Positions 26,969 to 37,224 are shown, numbered from the stretch's first letter. The stretch is DNA of 64,000 nucleotides from Streptomyces sp. PsTaAH-137 (GCF_003259365.1 NZ_QLLY01000004.1:1-64000); one strand, 5' to 3'. A program made the numbers and translations. Notes: generated by a model from the sequence alone, not told the origin.

Positions 26969-27622
26969 TCAGACGGTCACGCCCTGCGCCTTCAGGAAGG
27001 CGACGGGGTTGACCGCGGAGCCGTAGTTCGGCGTCGTACGGATCTCGAAGTGCAGGTGCGGGCCGCTGGAGTTGCCGGTGCTGCCGGACAGCGCGATGTG
27101 CTGGCCCGTCGCGACCGACTGGCCGACGTGCACGTCGATCCGGGACAGGTGCGCGTACTGGGAGTACGTGCCGTTGCTGTGCTTGATCACGACGGCGTTG
27201 CCGTACGCGGAGCCGTCACCGGCGCCGTTGCCGCCGGCCTTGACGACGGTGCCGCCGTGCGCGGCCATGACCGAGGTGCCGGTCGGCACGGCGAAGTCCT
27301 GGCCGGAGTGGTGACCGGTGGCCCACATGTTGCCGCCCTGCGCGTAGCCCGCGGAGAGGGTGTAGTGGGCGACCGGGTCGACCCAGGAGGCGGCCTTCTT
27401 GGCGGCGACCTGCTTGGCGGAGGTGGCGGCCTTGGCCTGGGCGGCGGCCTGCGCCTTGACGGAGGCGGCGGCCCCGCTCGGCAGTGCGGCGGCCTGCCCG
27501 TCGGCGGCGAACGCGGCCCCGGCGCCCAGCGCCGCCGTCATTCCGAGGCCGGCGGCCACGACGGCGGCACGGTTGCGGAGCTTCGACGTACCGGGGCGGA
27601 GGGACAGGGTGCGCTTCGACAT
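26969..27622 (-). CDS. Secreted M23 family metallopeptidase
   Basis: Exported zinc endopeptidase (217 aa) that likely cuts peptidoglycan cross-bridges or stems. A signal peptide of about 40 residues (RNRAAVVAAGLGMTAALGAGAAFA) is followed by an Ala/Lys-rich linker. The LytM/M23 domain (about 82-217) has the ligands H-x3-D (HSGQDFAVP) and H-x-H (GPHLHFE), and the intermediate YSQYAHLS histidine, so it should be active. No wall-binding domain is present. It is convergent with the TetR gene (10 bp gap). Its upstream region has a promoter and a stable leader hairpin (27654-27723). Confidence 0.93.
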   Translation of the reverse strand: MSKRTLSLRPGTSKLRNRAAVVAAGLGMTAALGAGAAFAADGQAAALPSGAAASVKAQAAAQAKAATSAKQVAAKKAASWVDPVAHYTLSAGYAQGGNMWATGHHSGQDFAVPTGTSVMAAHGGTVVKAGGNGAGDGSAYGNAVVIKHSNGTYSQYAHLSRIDVHVGQSVATGQHIALSGSTGNSSGPHLHFEIRTTPNYGSAVNPVAFLKAQGVTV

Positions 27623-27653
27623 GGAGGGAGACCTTGCTTCGGGGACGTGGGGA

Positions 27654-27723
27654 GACCCGGCGCACCGCTTGGTGCCACCGGGTCGGCCATCCCTGTGTAA
27701 CCCGCTCCCCCAAGCCCGCCCAA
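27654..27723 (-). promoter_or_regulatory. M23 peptidase promoter and structured leader
   Basis: Minus strand: TTGGGC (27723-27718), 17-bp spacer, TTACAC (27700-27695). The leader of about 65 nt then contains a hairpin, GACCCG-GTG-GCACC-AAGC-GGTGC-GC-CGGGTC (27684-27654), ending 31 nt before the start codon. Streptomyces cell-wall hydrolase genes often have riboswitch-controlled leaders. This one is too short and lacks the conserved pieces I know for the ydaO/c-di-AMP class, so I only call it structured. Confidence 0.5.
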
Positions 27724-28054
27724 AAGCCCCATCTACTACTCACTCTCGTACAACTGCCACAAAACGTTGATTGCTTGACAGCTGTCGATCAAGGGGCGGA
27801 ATTCGTCCGACTTATCCCCCGATCTGATGTTTAACCCCTCTTCGCGGAGGCTCCCCCGGGCCGCGCGGCCACCCTCACCCCGCCACACCCGAGAAACGGA
27901 CATTTCACTCGAACCCATCAGCCGTGTAACAACCACCCCACGACCCCGCCGGACTCCTACCGCCCCTAGTAGGCCCTGATGACCCTGTGCGTCATGTCAC
28001 CGAACAGCAAGATCGAACCTCCCGCGAGTGTGATCGGGGCTACGCTCCCGAGCC
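27724..28054. other. Intergenic region upstream of the NACHT gene
   Basis: No gene seen in this stretch of about 330 bp. It is less GC-rich than its surroundings. It contains a perfect GACAGCTGTC palindrome flanked by TTGAT/ATCAA (27768-27791), a CGCGGCC-type segment near 27860, and several in-frame stops in all six frames. The promoter of the NACHT gene should lie near 28000-28050 but no convincing -35/-10 pair was found. Confidence 0.45.
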
Positions 28055-31000
28055 ATGGATCCCGCTGTGCTCGGTACCCGGCTGGCATCGAGCGCGCTCG
28101 TCCCCGCGCTCCGGAAGCTGATCGTCCAGGAGGGCCCGGGAGCCGGCCTCACCGACCGGCCCGTCCGCCTCTCGGGGCTCGTCTCGTTCCGCGGCGAGAA
28201 ACGCACCCTCACCGCCGACGACCTGCTCCGCCTCGCCCGCCGCCTGGTGACGGCCGCGCTCGACGGACCGGGCGAACCGCCGTTCCCCGCCGCCGAGACC
28301 GAGCCGGTCGTGCACGCGCTGGCCGACACCCTGCACGCACTGGGCGACCTGGCCATGGACGACGTACAGGCCGTGCGCCTCGGCCCCACCGCGCTGGCCC
28401 GCGCACTGCGCCGCGCCGCCCCCGACCCCGGCCTCTCCGCCGACGCGGACCTCTTTCTCGACACGGTCACGGGCTGGGCCTGCGACCACATCCTGCAGTT
28501 CTTCACCCAGCGGTCGACGTTCGTCGCGCGCACCCTCGTCGAACAGAGCCGCGGCCAGCACGAACTCCTCGCGAAGACCGACGAGCTGATCCGCCGCACC
28601 CCGCCCGCCGACGCCCAGGACACCGCCTTCGAGCGGCGCTACCTCTCCTACGTGGCCGAGCGCCACCGGCACCTGACGATCTACGGCATCGACCTGCGGG
28701 ACGCGCCCGAACGCTGGCCGCTGGAGGTGGCGTACCTGAGCCTGGAGGCGACGACCACCGCGCCCGCGGGCTCCTTCGACGACCTTCCGGCGGCTGTCGC
28801 GCCGGCCCGGATCCGCGCCGAGGACGCGTTCGACGACGATCACGACCGGGTGCTGCTGCGCGGCGAGGCGGGCTCCGGCAAGACGACGCTGATCCAGTGG
28901 CTGGCGGTCACCGCGGCCGACCGCGTCCCGTTCGTCCTCCCGCTGCGCACCCTCGTCCGCACCGCCGCGCTGCCCGCCCCCGCGGACTTCCTCTCCTCGG
29001 TCGGCTGCCCGCTGACCGCCCCCGGCGGCTGGGCCGAGCGGGTCCTCGGAACCGGCCGCGCCCTGGTCCTGGTGGACGGGCTCGACGAGATCCCGGCCGC
29101 CGACCGGCACCGTGTCCGTGACTGGGTGACCTCGCTGATCGGCGCGTACGCGGGCAACCGCTGGCTGCTCACCTCCCGCCCCACCGCCGTCCGCGCCGAC
29201 TGGCTCGCCGACTCCGGCTTCCGCGAGGTGCTGCTGCCGCCGATGCGCGGCGCCGACGTCGCCACGTTCGTACGCCGCTGGCACACGGCCGCCGACGCGG
29301 GCGCGTACGAGGGTGCGCTCCTGGACGCGCTGCGCACCAAGCGCGATCTGGCCCGGCTCGCCACCAACCCCCTCATGTGCGGGCTGATCTGCGCGCTGCA
29401 CCGGGAGCGGCGCGGCTATCTGCCCACGGGCCGCAAGGAGTTGTACGACGCGGCCCTGTCGATGCTGCTGACGCGACGCGACCGGGAACGCGGCATGGCC
29501 GGGGTCGACCTGGGCGAGGAGGCCCAGCTCGAACTCCTGCAGCACCTCGCCTACGCGCTGTTCCTCGGCGGCCGTACGGAGATGAGCCGGGACGCGGCGG
29601 AGGCCGCACTGGAGCGCCGCCTCCCGTCGGTCGCCTCGGCGTCACCCCTGGGCGATGCTCCGGCGGTCCTCTCCGCGCTGCTCCTCCGCAGCGGCCTTCT
29701 CCGCCAACCCGCCGACGGCGTCGTCGACTTCGTGCACCGTACGTTCCAGGACTACCTGGCCGCCCGGCACGCCGTCGAGGAGGGCCTGGCGCTGCCGTTC
29801 GTCCAGCGCCTCTCCGACGACCCGTCGGGCGAGGACGCGATCCGCATGACGGTGGCCCACGCCCGCCCCGGCGAACGCCCGGCACTCCTGCGCGAGTTGC
29901 TCGCCTCCGGCACCCCGCGCCTGACCCTGCTGGCCCTGGCCTGCCTGGAACACGCGACGACGCTGGCCCCCGACGTGCGGGCGGAGGTGGAACGGGCCGC
30001 GGCGGCCTTGATTCCGCCGCGCACGTCCGCCGCCGCGAAGGAACTGGCCGAGGCGGGTCCCCTGGTACTGGAGTTGCTGCCGGGCCCGGAGGGGCTCAGC
30101 GACGAGGAGGCCCACGGGGTGACGATCACGGCCTCGATCCTGGGCTCGCAGGAGCCGGTCGGGGCGCTGGGAGTACTGCGGCGGTACCGGGAGCATGCGT
30201 CGCTCGATGTCCGACGGCAGCTGGCGGGGACGTGGGAGCGGTTCGGGACGGAGGAGTACGCGTCGGAGGTGCTGGACCATCTGGTCCGACAAGACCTCCA
30301 CCTGCCCTGTGAACTCCCCGATCAGGTCGCTGCGTTGGCACAGATGCGGCCGTGGCGGGAACTGCTGTTCCGTGGGCCGCACACGTTGCGGGACATCTTT
30401 GCCGCGCTTCGAGCACCCGGCACGGTGACCTACCTGGCCCTGCAGGACAACCCCATGGTCGAAGACCTGAGCGCCCTGCTCGCGTGTCATGCGCTCGACT
30501 GGCTTCAGATAGCCGGTTGCCCGAATGTCCGGGACGTCGCTCCGCTCTCCGCCCTACCGCTCACGTTCCTCGCCTGTGACGGCAGCGTGGCGGGGCTGGC
30601 CGGACTGCGCTCACTCAGGCGCCTCTCCCTGACCGGTGTCGTGCCGGGAACCTCGCTGGTTCAGCGACTGCCCGTCGACGCACCCCTGGAGTTCCTCTTC
30701 CTCGACCACCACGCCATCAGGACGACCGGGCTGCGGGGCCTCCGGCACTGGCAGACGCTCTCGACCCTGAGCCTCGCGGCGTTCACCCTGACTCCCCCCA
30801 CCATGGACTGGCAGGAGATCGCCGCCTTGCCGGCTCTGACCTCCCTGGCCTTCGACGCCGCCCTGTTCCAGGTCTTGCCCGGCGCCCTCGCGAAGCTGCC
30901 TGAACTGCCCGGCGTCACCACCCTGACCCTGACCCAGGTGCTCGGCTCCGAGGACATCGATGCCCTGCCGCACCGGCTCCCCCACGTGAAGCAGGTGTTC

Positions 31001-31087
31001 ATCCATAACCTCCCGGGCAAGACCCTCTCGGCCGACCGGTACGCCCGGCTCTTCCCCCGCGCCGAGATCACCCTCATCCCACGGTGA
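28055..31087 (+). CDS. NACHT-LRR (NLR-like) STAND NTPase
   Basis: Large cytoplasmic protein, 1010 aa. The N-terminal 250 residues are mostly helical, of the NACHT N-terminal helical type (it starts MDPAVLGTRLASSALVPAL). NACHT domain about 265-560: Walker A GEAGSGKTTL (270-279), Walker B LVLVDGLDEIP (337-347), TSRP sensor (about 373), and the winged-helix/HF box near VVDFVHRTFQDYLAARH. From about 560 helical repeats and, from about 790, leucine-rich repeats (VTYLALQDNPMVEDLSAL; LDWLQIAGCPNVRDVAPLSAL). Bacterial NACHT proteins of this layout are antiphage sensors, which is the likely role, but no effector domain or partner gene is obvious. The ATG at 28055 is used. Confidence 0.9.
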   Translation: MDPAVLGTRLASSALVPALRKLIVQEGPGAGLTDRPVRLSGLVSFRGEKRTLTADDLLRLARRLVTAALDGPGEPPFPAAETEPVVHALADTLHALGDLAMDDVQAVRLGPTALARALRRAAPDPGLSADADLFLDTVTGWACDHILQFFTQRSTFVARTLVEQSRGQHELLAKTDELIRRTPPADAQDTAFERRYLSYVAERHRHLTIYGIDLRDAPERWPLEVAYLSLEATTTAPAGSFDDLPAAVAPARIRAEDAFDDDHDRVLLRGEAGSGKTTLIQWLAVTAADRVPFVLPLRTLVRTAALPAPADFLSSVGCPLTAPGGWAERVLGTGRALVLVDGLDEIPAADRHRVRDWVTSLIGAYAGNRWLLTSRPTAVRADWLADSGFREVLLPPMRGADVATFVRRWHTAADAGAYEGALLDALRTKRDLARLATNPLMCGLICALHRERRGYLPTGRKELYDAALSMLLTRRDRERGMAGVDLGEEAQLELLQHLAYALFLGGRTEMSRDAAEAALERRLPSVASASPLGDAPAVLSALLLRSGLLRQPADGVVDFVHRTFQDYLAARHAVEEGLALPFVQRLSDDPSGEDAIRMTVAHARPGERPALLRELLASGTPRLTLLALACLEHATTLAPDVRAEVERAAAALIPPRTSAAAKELAEAGPLVLELLPGPEGLSDEEAHGVTITASILGSQEPVGALGVLRRYREHASLDVRRQLAGTWERFGTEEYASEVLDHLVRQDLHLPCELPDQVAALAQMRPWRELLFRGPHTLRDIFAALRAPGTVTYLALQDNPMVEDLSALLACHALDWLQIAGCPNVRDVAPLSALPLTFLACDGSVAGLAGLRSLRRLSLTGVVPGTSLVQRLPVDAPLEFLFLDHHAIRTTGLRGLRHWQTLSTLSLAAFTLTPPTMDWQEIAALPALTSLAFDAALFQVLPGALAKLPELPGVTTLTLTQVLGSEDIDALPHRLPHVKQVFIHNLPGKTLSADRYARLFPRAEITLIPR

Positions 31088-31100
31088 ACCGGGCATGCGA

Positions 31101-31134
31101 AAGGGGGCCGGTGCTGAAAAGCACCGGCCCCCTT
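31101..31134. terminator. Bidirectional terminator between NACHT gene and clpC
   Basis: Perfect 15-bp stem AAGGGGGCCGGTGCT / AGCACCGGCCCCCTT with a GAAA tetraloop, flanked by short A/T on both sides. It ends both convergent genes. Confidence 0.93.
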
Positions 31135-31157
31135 CTCACTGGCTCACCCCGGAGGGG

Positions 31158-33683
<2,526 letters not shown>

Positions 33684-34123
33684 CGTTAATCGCTCCTCAG
33701 AGCGGTCAGGCAGTAAGGGGTCGGTCCCCTCCCTGTCCTTCCGCAGCTTAGTCCCGCAAGCGGGGACCGCTCATTCCAACTGCCGACACCCGGCCTTCTT
33801 CCCGGGGGATCTCCTGCCCCGAACGCCGACATCCTCTCCAACCCGATGGTGCGAGACGATGTTCCCGCAGGCCAAGCGGATAGCCACACCGCCACTACGC
33901 CGATGGCGAACGCGGGCTCCCGCGGCCGAGCGTGTCGACCCTCCCACTAGGGATGTCTTACCCGCAGGGACTGACACTCCATGCGGCGCACGCCGGTTCC
34001 CTCCGCTACGGGCGAACATCCTTGCCCCGCCGAACACCCCTTTACGCCCCCATTTCGGACACGGAGCGCATTCAACCAACGACACTGCGTAACTTGCGGG
34101 TGCTCCCGGCGGTTGCTCCTGGC
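33684..34123. other. clpC / SCO3374-type divergent intergenic region
   Basis: 440 bp without a supported gene. The plus-strand frame that extends the SCO3374-type protein back to 33932 has A/T-rich third positions and is judged non-coding. Features: an inverted repeat GTCCC-GCAAGC-GGGGAC (33752-33767), AGGGGACCGACCCCT next to the clpC leader (minus strand), and the ClgR-like box listed separately. Promoters for both genes must lie here. Confidence 0.6.
33895..33911 (-). promoter_or_regulatory. Candidate ClgR box upstream of clpC
   Basis: Minus strand GTTCGC-CATCG-GCGTAG compares with the ClgR consensus GTTCGC-N5-GCGAAC: the left half is perfect, the right half matches in 4 of 6. ClgR activates clp genes in Streptomyces and relatives. 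The distance, about 212 bp before the start codon, is long, so the site is only a candidate. Confidence 0.35.
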
Positions 34124-34720
34124 ATGGTCGCCCCCTTTCCCGCCCCGCGCCGGCCGCTCGACGCCGTCCTCACGGTCCAGCAGTGGTACGAGGACGAGCT
34201 GGGCTGGGCCACGGAGTCCGGCCCCGACGGGGTACGGCTGCACACGGGACTGCGGTTCGACGTACTGGAGATTCCGGCCGACGCCGGGTTCCGGATGCTG
34301 CGCAGGTGCGATCCCCGCTCACCGGTGGCGTTGAACGGGGAGACGATGCAGCTCCTGGTGGCCGCCGGCAGCGCGGACGAGGTGCCGGGGCTGCTGGACT
34401 GGCTGGAGTGGGGGGATCTCCCCCTGGACCTCGTCGCGGTCGGGGCGGGCGGATTCATCGACGCGCCGACGCCGCCGGGCCGGGCCGGCTCGCAGGAGGC
34501 CGCCGTGTGGGTGCGGCCCCCGGAGCCCGGACGCGAGGTGGAGCCGGTGCTGCCGGCCCTGACGAGCCTGTCGGCCGTCTCGACCTGGTCGGTCGCAGGG
34601 GGCGGTGGGGGCGCCCCCGATCTCGTACGACTCGTGGACACAGCGGCGACCCACTGCCAGCGGGCCCGGCTGCGCCGTGCGACGCACGGAGCGACGCGTC
34701 AGCCGTTGGCCTTCTCGTAG
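34124..34720 (+). CDS. SCO3374-family conserved protein
   Basis: 198-aa soluble protein found between clpC and lsr2 in Streptomyces. Function unknown. The first half (AVLTVQQWYEDELGWATESG, FDVLEIPADAGFRMLRR) faintly resembles the start of the bifunctional primase-polymerase N-terminal domain, which begins with a WY-type helix and a DVL/VDVD strand, but key catalytic Asp pairs are not evident, so I do not call it a primase. The ATG at 34124 is chosen because codon third positions become G/C-rich only from here. Its last 22 nt overlap lsr2 tail-to-tail. Confidence 0.78.
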   Translation: MVAPFPAPRRPLDAVLTVQQWYEDELGWATESGPDGVRLHTGLRFDVLEIPADAGFRMLRRCDPRSPVALNGETMQLLVAAGSADEVPGLLDWLEWGDLPLDLVAVGAGGFIDAPTPPGRAGSQEAAVWVRPPEPGREVEPVLPALTSLSAVSTWSVAGGGGGAPDLVRLVDTAATHCQRARLRRATHGATRQPLAFS

Positions 34721-35034
34721 GCCTCACGGATGGAGGCGGGGACGCGGCCGCGGTCGTTGACCTCGTAGCCGTTGTCCTTCGCCCACGCGCGGATCTGCGC
34801 CGTGTCCTGGTTGCCACCGGACGCGGCGCGCGCCTTGCCCCGGCCACCGGCGGCGCGACCACCGGTGCGACGGCCGCCCTTGACGTACGCGTCGAGGAGA
34901 CCGCGGAGCTTGTCCGCGTTCGCGGTGGTGAGGTCGATCTCGTACGTCTTGCCGTCGAGCGCGAACGTCACGGTCTCGTCCGCCTCGCCGCCGTCGAGGT
35001 CATCGACAAGAAGGACCTGAACCTTCTGTGCCAC
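34699..35034 (-). CDS. lsr2: Nucleoid-associated protein Lsr2
   Basis: Small DNA-bridging protein (111 aa) that silences AT-rich and foreign DNA in actinobacteria. The N-terminal dimer domain covers about 1-58 (VQVLLVDDLDGGEADETVTFALDGKTYEIDL), a Gly/Arg-rich linker follows (GGRRTGGRAAGGRGKAR), then the C-terminal DNA-binding helices with the AT-hook-like core RGR in NDRGRVPASI. All expected pieces are present. The GTG at 35034 has AAAGGAAA at good spacing. A promoter with an internal palindrome is listed at 35103-35131. Confidence 0.97.
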   Translation of the reverse strand: MAQKVQVLLVDDLDGGEADETVTFALDGKTYEIDLTTANADKLRGLLDAYVKGGRRTGGRAAGGRGKARAASGGNQDTAQIRAWAKDNGYEVNDRGRVPASIREAYEKANG

Positions 35035-35102
35035 CGGATTTCCTTTCATCGATATCTGAAGGGCCGACCCTGCGACCACGGCCGCTGATTCGCCGTCCCC
35101 TT

Positions 35103-35131
35103 GTTATATGCAGTACTGCAGTACGTCGGAA
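35103..35131 (-). promoter_or_regulatory. lsr2 promoter with palindrome in the spacer
   Basis: Minus strand TTCCGA (35131-35126), 17-bp spacer, TATAAC (35108-35103). The perfect 12-bp palindrome TGCAGTACTGCA (35109-35120) fills most of the spacer, directly against the -10. A bound dimer would cover the promoter, so repression or autoregulation is plausible. The A/T-rich setting also suits Lsr2 binding. Confidence 0.65.
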
Positions 35132-35282
35132 AGCAAACCGCTTTTGCCGGAAAAACACAAACCCCTGGCTGAGATCCGGGAGAGATCCAGGAGTTGAAGC
35201 TGCCCAGGCAGACCGAAAACATGCGCGTTTCGGACATAGAGCCCGGGTGGTTGGCGCTTGCCGGAATATCGGTCCGCGGCGA
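35132..35282. other. A/T-richer gap between argA-type gene and lsr2
   Basis: No gene here. The sequence is unusually A/T-rich for the window, with words such as GGAAAAACACAAACCCC and an imperfect direct repeat GAGATCC-GG-GAGAGATCC. This could be Lsr2-binding DNA upstream of its own promoter. Confidence 0.4.
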
Positions 35283-35846
35283 TCACAGATGCAGAAGCAT
35301 CCGGCTGTTACCCAAGGTGTTCGGTTTCACTCGTTCGAGACCGAGGAACTCCGCGACGCCCTCGTCATAGGAACGCAGCAGCTCGCTGTAGACATCGGTG
35401 TCAACCGTATCGACGGGTGTCTCACCGATCTCCACGAAGCCGTGCTTGGCGAAGAACTCGACTTCGAAGGTGAGGCAGAAAACCCGGCGAACACCGATCC
35501 AGCGCGCGGTCTGCAACAGCTTCTCCAGCACCTGATGCCCCACGCCCGAGCCCTTGGCCAGTGGATTCACCGCGAGAGTGCGCACCTCGGCCAGGTCTTC
35601 CCACATGATGTGCAGGGCTCCGCAGCCGACGACCTCGGCGTTGTCGTCGCGTTCGGCGACCCAGAACTCCTGGATGTCCTCGTAAAGCGTCACCGTGGCT
35701 TTGTCGAGCAGGATCCCCTGTCGGCTGTAGGCGTCGAGGAGTCGGCGGACCTCCGGCACATCGGCGGTGCGCGCCCGGCGTACGGTGATGGCTTTTGGGG
35801 CGGAGGATTCGGGGACCGGGACGACTTCGGGGAGCTCTGCTGGCAT
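35283..35846 (-). CDS. argA: Amino-acid N-acetyltransferase (ArgA-type GNAT)
   Basis: GNAT-fold enzyme (187 aa) likely to acetylate L-glutamate as the first step of arginine synthesis, as the short single-domain ArgA of actinobacteria does. The acetyl-CoA loop is visible in VRTLAVNPLAKGSGVGHQVLEKLL (about residues 90-113), preceded by VVGCGALHIMWEDLAE and followed by RRVFCLTFEVEFFAKHGFVEIG, which is the pattern of this family. It lacks the amino-acid kinase domain of E. coli ArgA. The start ATG is at 35846. The gene sits 9 bp after the BlaI-type regulator gene on the same strand. The symbol rests on family likeness. Confidence 0.82.
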   Translation of the reverse strand: MPAELPEVVPVPESSAPKAITVRRARTADVPEVRRLLDAYSRQGILLDKATVTLYEDIQEFWVAERDDNAEVVGCGALHIMWEDLAEVRTLAVNPLAKGSGVGHQVLEKLLQTARWIGVRRVFCLTFEVEFFAKHGFVEIGETPVDTVDTDVYSELLRSYDEGVAEFLGLERVKPNTLGNSRMLLHL

Positions 35847-35855
35847 GTCCGGACG

Positions 35856-36320
35856 CTATCGCCCGCGCTCCTGGGCCGCTTCTCCGGGTGGCACGACTTC
35901 CGGCGGCGCGACTTCGGCCGTGGCTTCGGGCCCGGCTTCCGGCTCGGCCTCGGAAGTGGTGTCGGGCTGCACGATCCGCATGGCGTCCCGGAGCGCTTCG
36001 CGCTGGCGCGGCGACATCATGCCGAAGAAGGCGACGAGCGCGGCGGCGGGGTTGTCGCTCTGCGCCCATGCGTCGTTCATCAGCGCGGCCGAGTAGGCGG
36101 CGCGGGTGGAGACCGCCTCATATCGATAAGCCCGGCCCTCCGCTTCCCGGCGGACCCAGCCCTTCTGATGGAGATTGTCCAATACGGTCATGACCGTTGT
36201 GTAGGCGATGGACCGTTCCTGCTGGAGGTCCTCCAGCACTTCTCTCACCGTCACCGGGCGGTTCCAGTTCCACACCCGTGTCATGACTGTGTCTTCGAGT
36301 TCTCCCAAGGGGCGCGGCAC
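35856..36320 (-). CDS. BlaI/MecI/CopY-type transcriptional repressor
   Basis: Winged-helix repressor, 154 aa. The DNA-binding part covers about 5-70: LGELEDTVMTRVWNW, VREVLEDLQQERSIAYTTVMTVLDNLHQKGWV and the wing RREAEGRAYRYEAV. A helical dimer region follows, then an acidic Pro/Glu-rich tail. BlaI partners are often BlaR-type membrane proteases; none is adjacent, so another control mode is likely. The GTG at 36320 is chosen because the mRNA may be leaderless: TATTGT lies 8-13 bp before it and no ribosome-binding site is visible. The half-palindrome CACTATTGTG there could be its own operator. Confidence 0.88.
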   Translation of the reverse strand: MPRPLGELEDTVMTRVWNWNRPVTVREVLEDLQQERSIAYTTVMTVLDNLHQKGWVRREAEGRAYRYEAVSTRAAYSAALMNDAWAQSDNPAAALVAFFGMMSPRQREALRDAMRIVQPDTTSEAEPEAGPEATAEVAPPEVVPPGEAAQERGR

Positions 36321-36401
36321 GAAGAGCACAATAGTGGGAGAAGTCGGCAATTCCCCGTCGGACGTGGCGAGAGATCTCGAACGGCGTCGATCAATGCCAA
36401 A

Positions 36402-36425
36402 AGGGGCGCCCGCCGGGGCGCCCCT
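36402..36425 (-). terminator. Terminator of the small membrane protein gene
   Basis: AGGGGCGCCC / GGGCGCCCCT, a perfect 10-bp stem with a 4-nt loop, followed on the minus strand by TTTT. It starts 21 nt after the stop at 36447. One of the few classical terminators with a T-run here. Confidence 0.9.
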
Positions 36426-36446
36426 GTCCAGGGCCGGAGCGCGGCG

Positions 36447-36617
36447 TCAGCCGGCTTCGGGCTGCCGGGCGGCCTCGGCGCGCGCGAGGGCGGCGTCGAC
36501 GGCCGCGTCCTCCTTGGCCTTCTTGTCGCCGCCCTGCGACTTCACGATCGTCACGATCAGGCCGATGAAGAACGCGGCCATCACTACCGGGGGCACGAGC
36601 GCGGAAACGTATTCCAT
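36447..36617 (-). CDS. Small single-pass membrane protein (56 aa)
   Basis: A 56-aa product: MEYVSALVPPVVMAAFFIGL starts it, forming one membrane helix with IVTIVK, then a charged and Ala-rich cytoplasmic tail (GGDKKAKEDAAVDAALARAE). Third positions are strongly G/C, the frame runs from ATG 36617 to TGA 36447, and a classical terminator follows. Such short proteins are common in Streptomyces and often missed. Function unknown; a role as a membrane anchor or subunit of a larger complex is only possible. Confidence 0.8.
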   Translation of the reverse strand: MEYVSALVPPVVMAAFFIGLIVTIVKSQGGDKKAKEDAAVDAALARAEAARQPEAG

Positions 36618-36630
36618 GCCCCCAGAGTAG

Positions 36631-37224
36631 CTAGCCCGCGGCCAGTCGCTGCGGCGGGGCCGGGGGCTGGGCGGGGCGGCGCTTGGGCGGGAACACCTCG
36701 GCCGGGGTCGGCACGGGGCGCTCCGGGGTCGCGGGCCCCGGCGCCGTGGGGCGGTCGGCGGCGCAGCGGCCGCCGGGCAGGGCCAGCAGGCGCGCGCGGG
36801 AGGCCGGGACGCGCGGGCGGTGCCGGGCGTCGAGCCGGTCGCGCACGCTCTGTTCGGCGAGCGCCCGGCAGCGGTCGAGCAGGGCCGCCGCCGTGGCGTT
36901 GCCGCGCAGGGCGCGCAGCGCCGCGAGGTCGTCGGCGCCGGGCTGGTGGCCCGCCGCCAGGGCGTCCTGGAGCAGGCTCAGGTAGCCGGTGACGGTGCCG
37001 GGCAGGGCGGCCCGGTAGCGGTCGAGGTCGGCGAGCAGGAACGCCCGCATCCGGGCGCTCTCCCGGGCGGCCTCGTCGACCGACTCCGCGAGCCGGAGAC
37101 ATTCCCGGACGTCCGTGTCCGAGGCGGGGCTGGGGTGGAGGGCAAGGGCGAGGGCACGTCGGAGCACACGCAGCTCTTCTGCGCCGAACGCCATGCCGCC
37201 GCGGTTTCCGTAGGGCGTGGGCAT
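36631..37224 (-). CDS. Conserved hypothetical protein (197 aa)
   Basis: Soluble, Ala/Arg/Leu-rich helical protein of unknown function. The first two thirds are continuous helices (ELRVLRRALALALHP, SARMRAFLLADLDRYRAAL, TGYLSLLQDALAAG), and the last third is Pro-rich and likely disordered. The ATG at 37224 gives MPTPYGNRGGMAFGAEEL, the form I recall from Streptomyces; a second ATG at 37194 is possible. It ends 13 bp upstream of the small membrane protein gene, and both may be co-transcribed. No catalytic motif is visible. Confidence 0.75.
   Translation of the reverse strand: MPTPYGNRGGMAFGAEELRVLRRALALALHPSPASDTDVRECLRLAESVDEAARESARMRAFLLADLDRYRAALPGTVTGYLSLLQDALAAGHQPGADDLAALRALRGNATAAALLDRCRALAEQSVRDRLDARHRPRVPASRARLLALPGGRCAADRPTAPGPATPERPVPTPAEVFPPKRRPAQPPAPPQRLAAG

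Noticed and set aside
27623..27720. A ydaO-type (c-di-AMP) riboswitch in front of the M23 peptidase
   Set aside because: The leader is about 65 nt after the likely promoter, too short, and the conserved junction sequences are not found.
27768..27791. GACAGCTGTC palindrome as an operator of the NACHT or M23 gene
   Set aside because: It lies 264 bp from one start and 146 bp from the other with no aligned promoter boxes. Palindromes of 10 bp are expected by chance.
33932..34123. N-terminal extension of the SCO3374-type protein
   Set aside because: Codon third positions are A/T-rich and the residues have no likeness to the protein body; start set at 34124.
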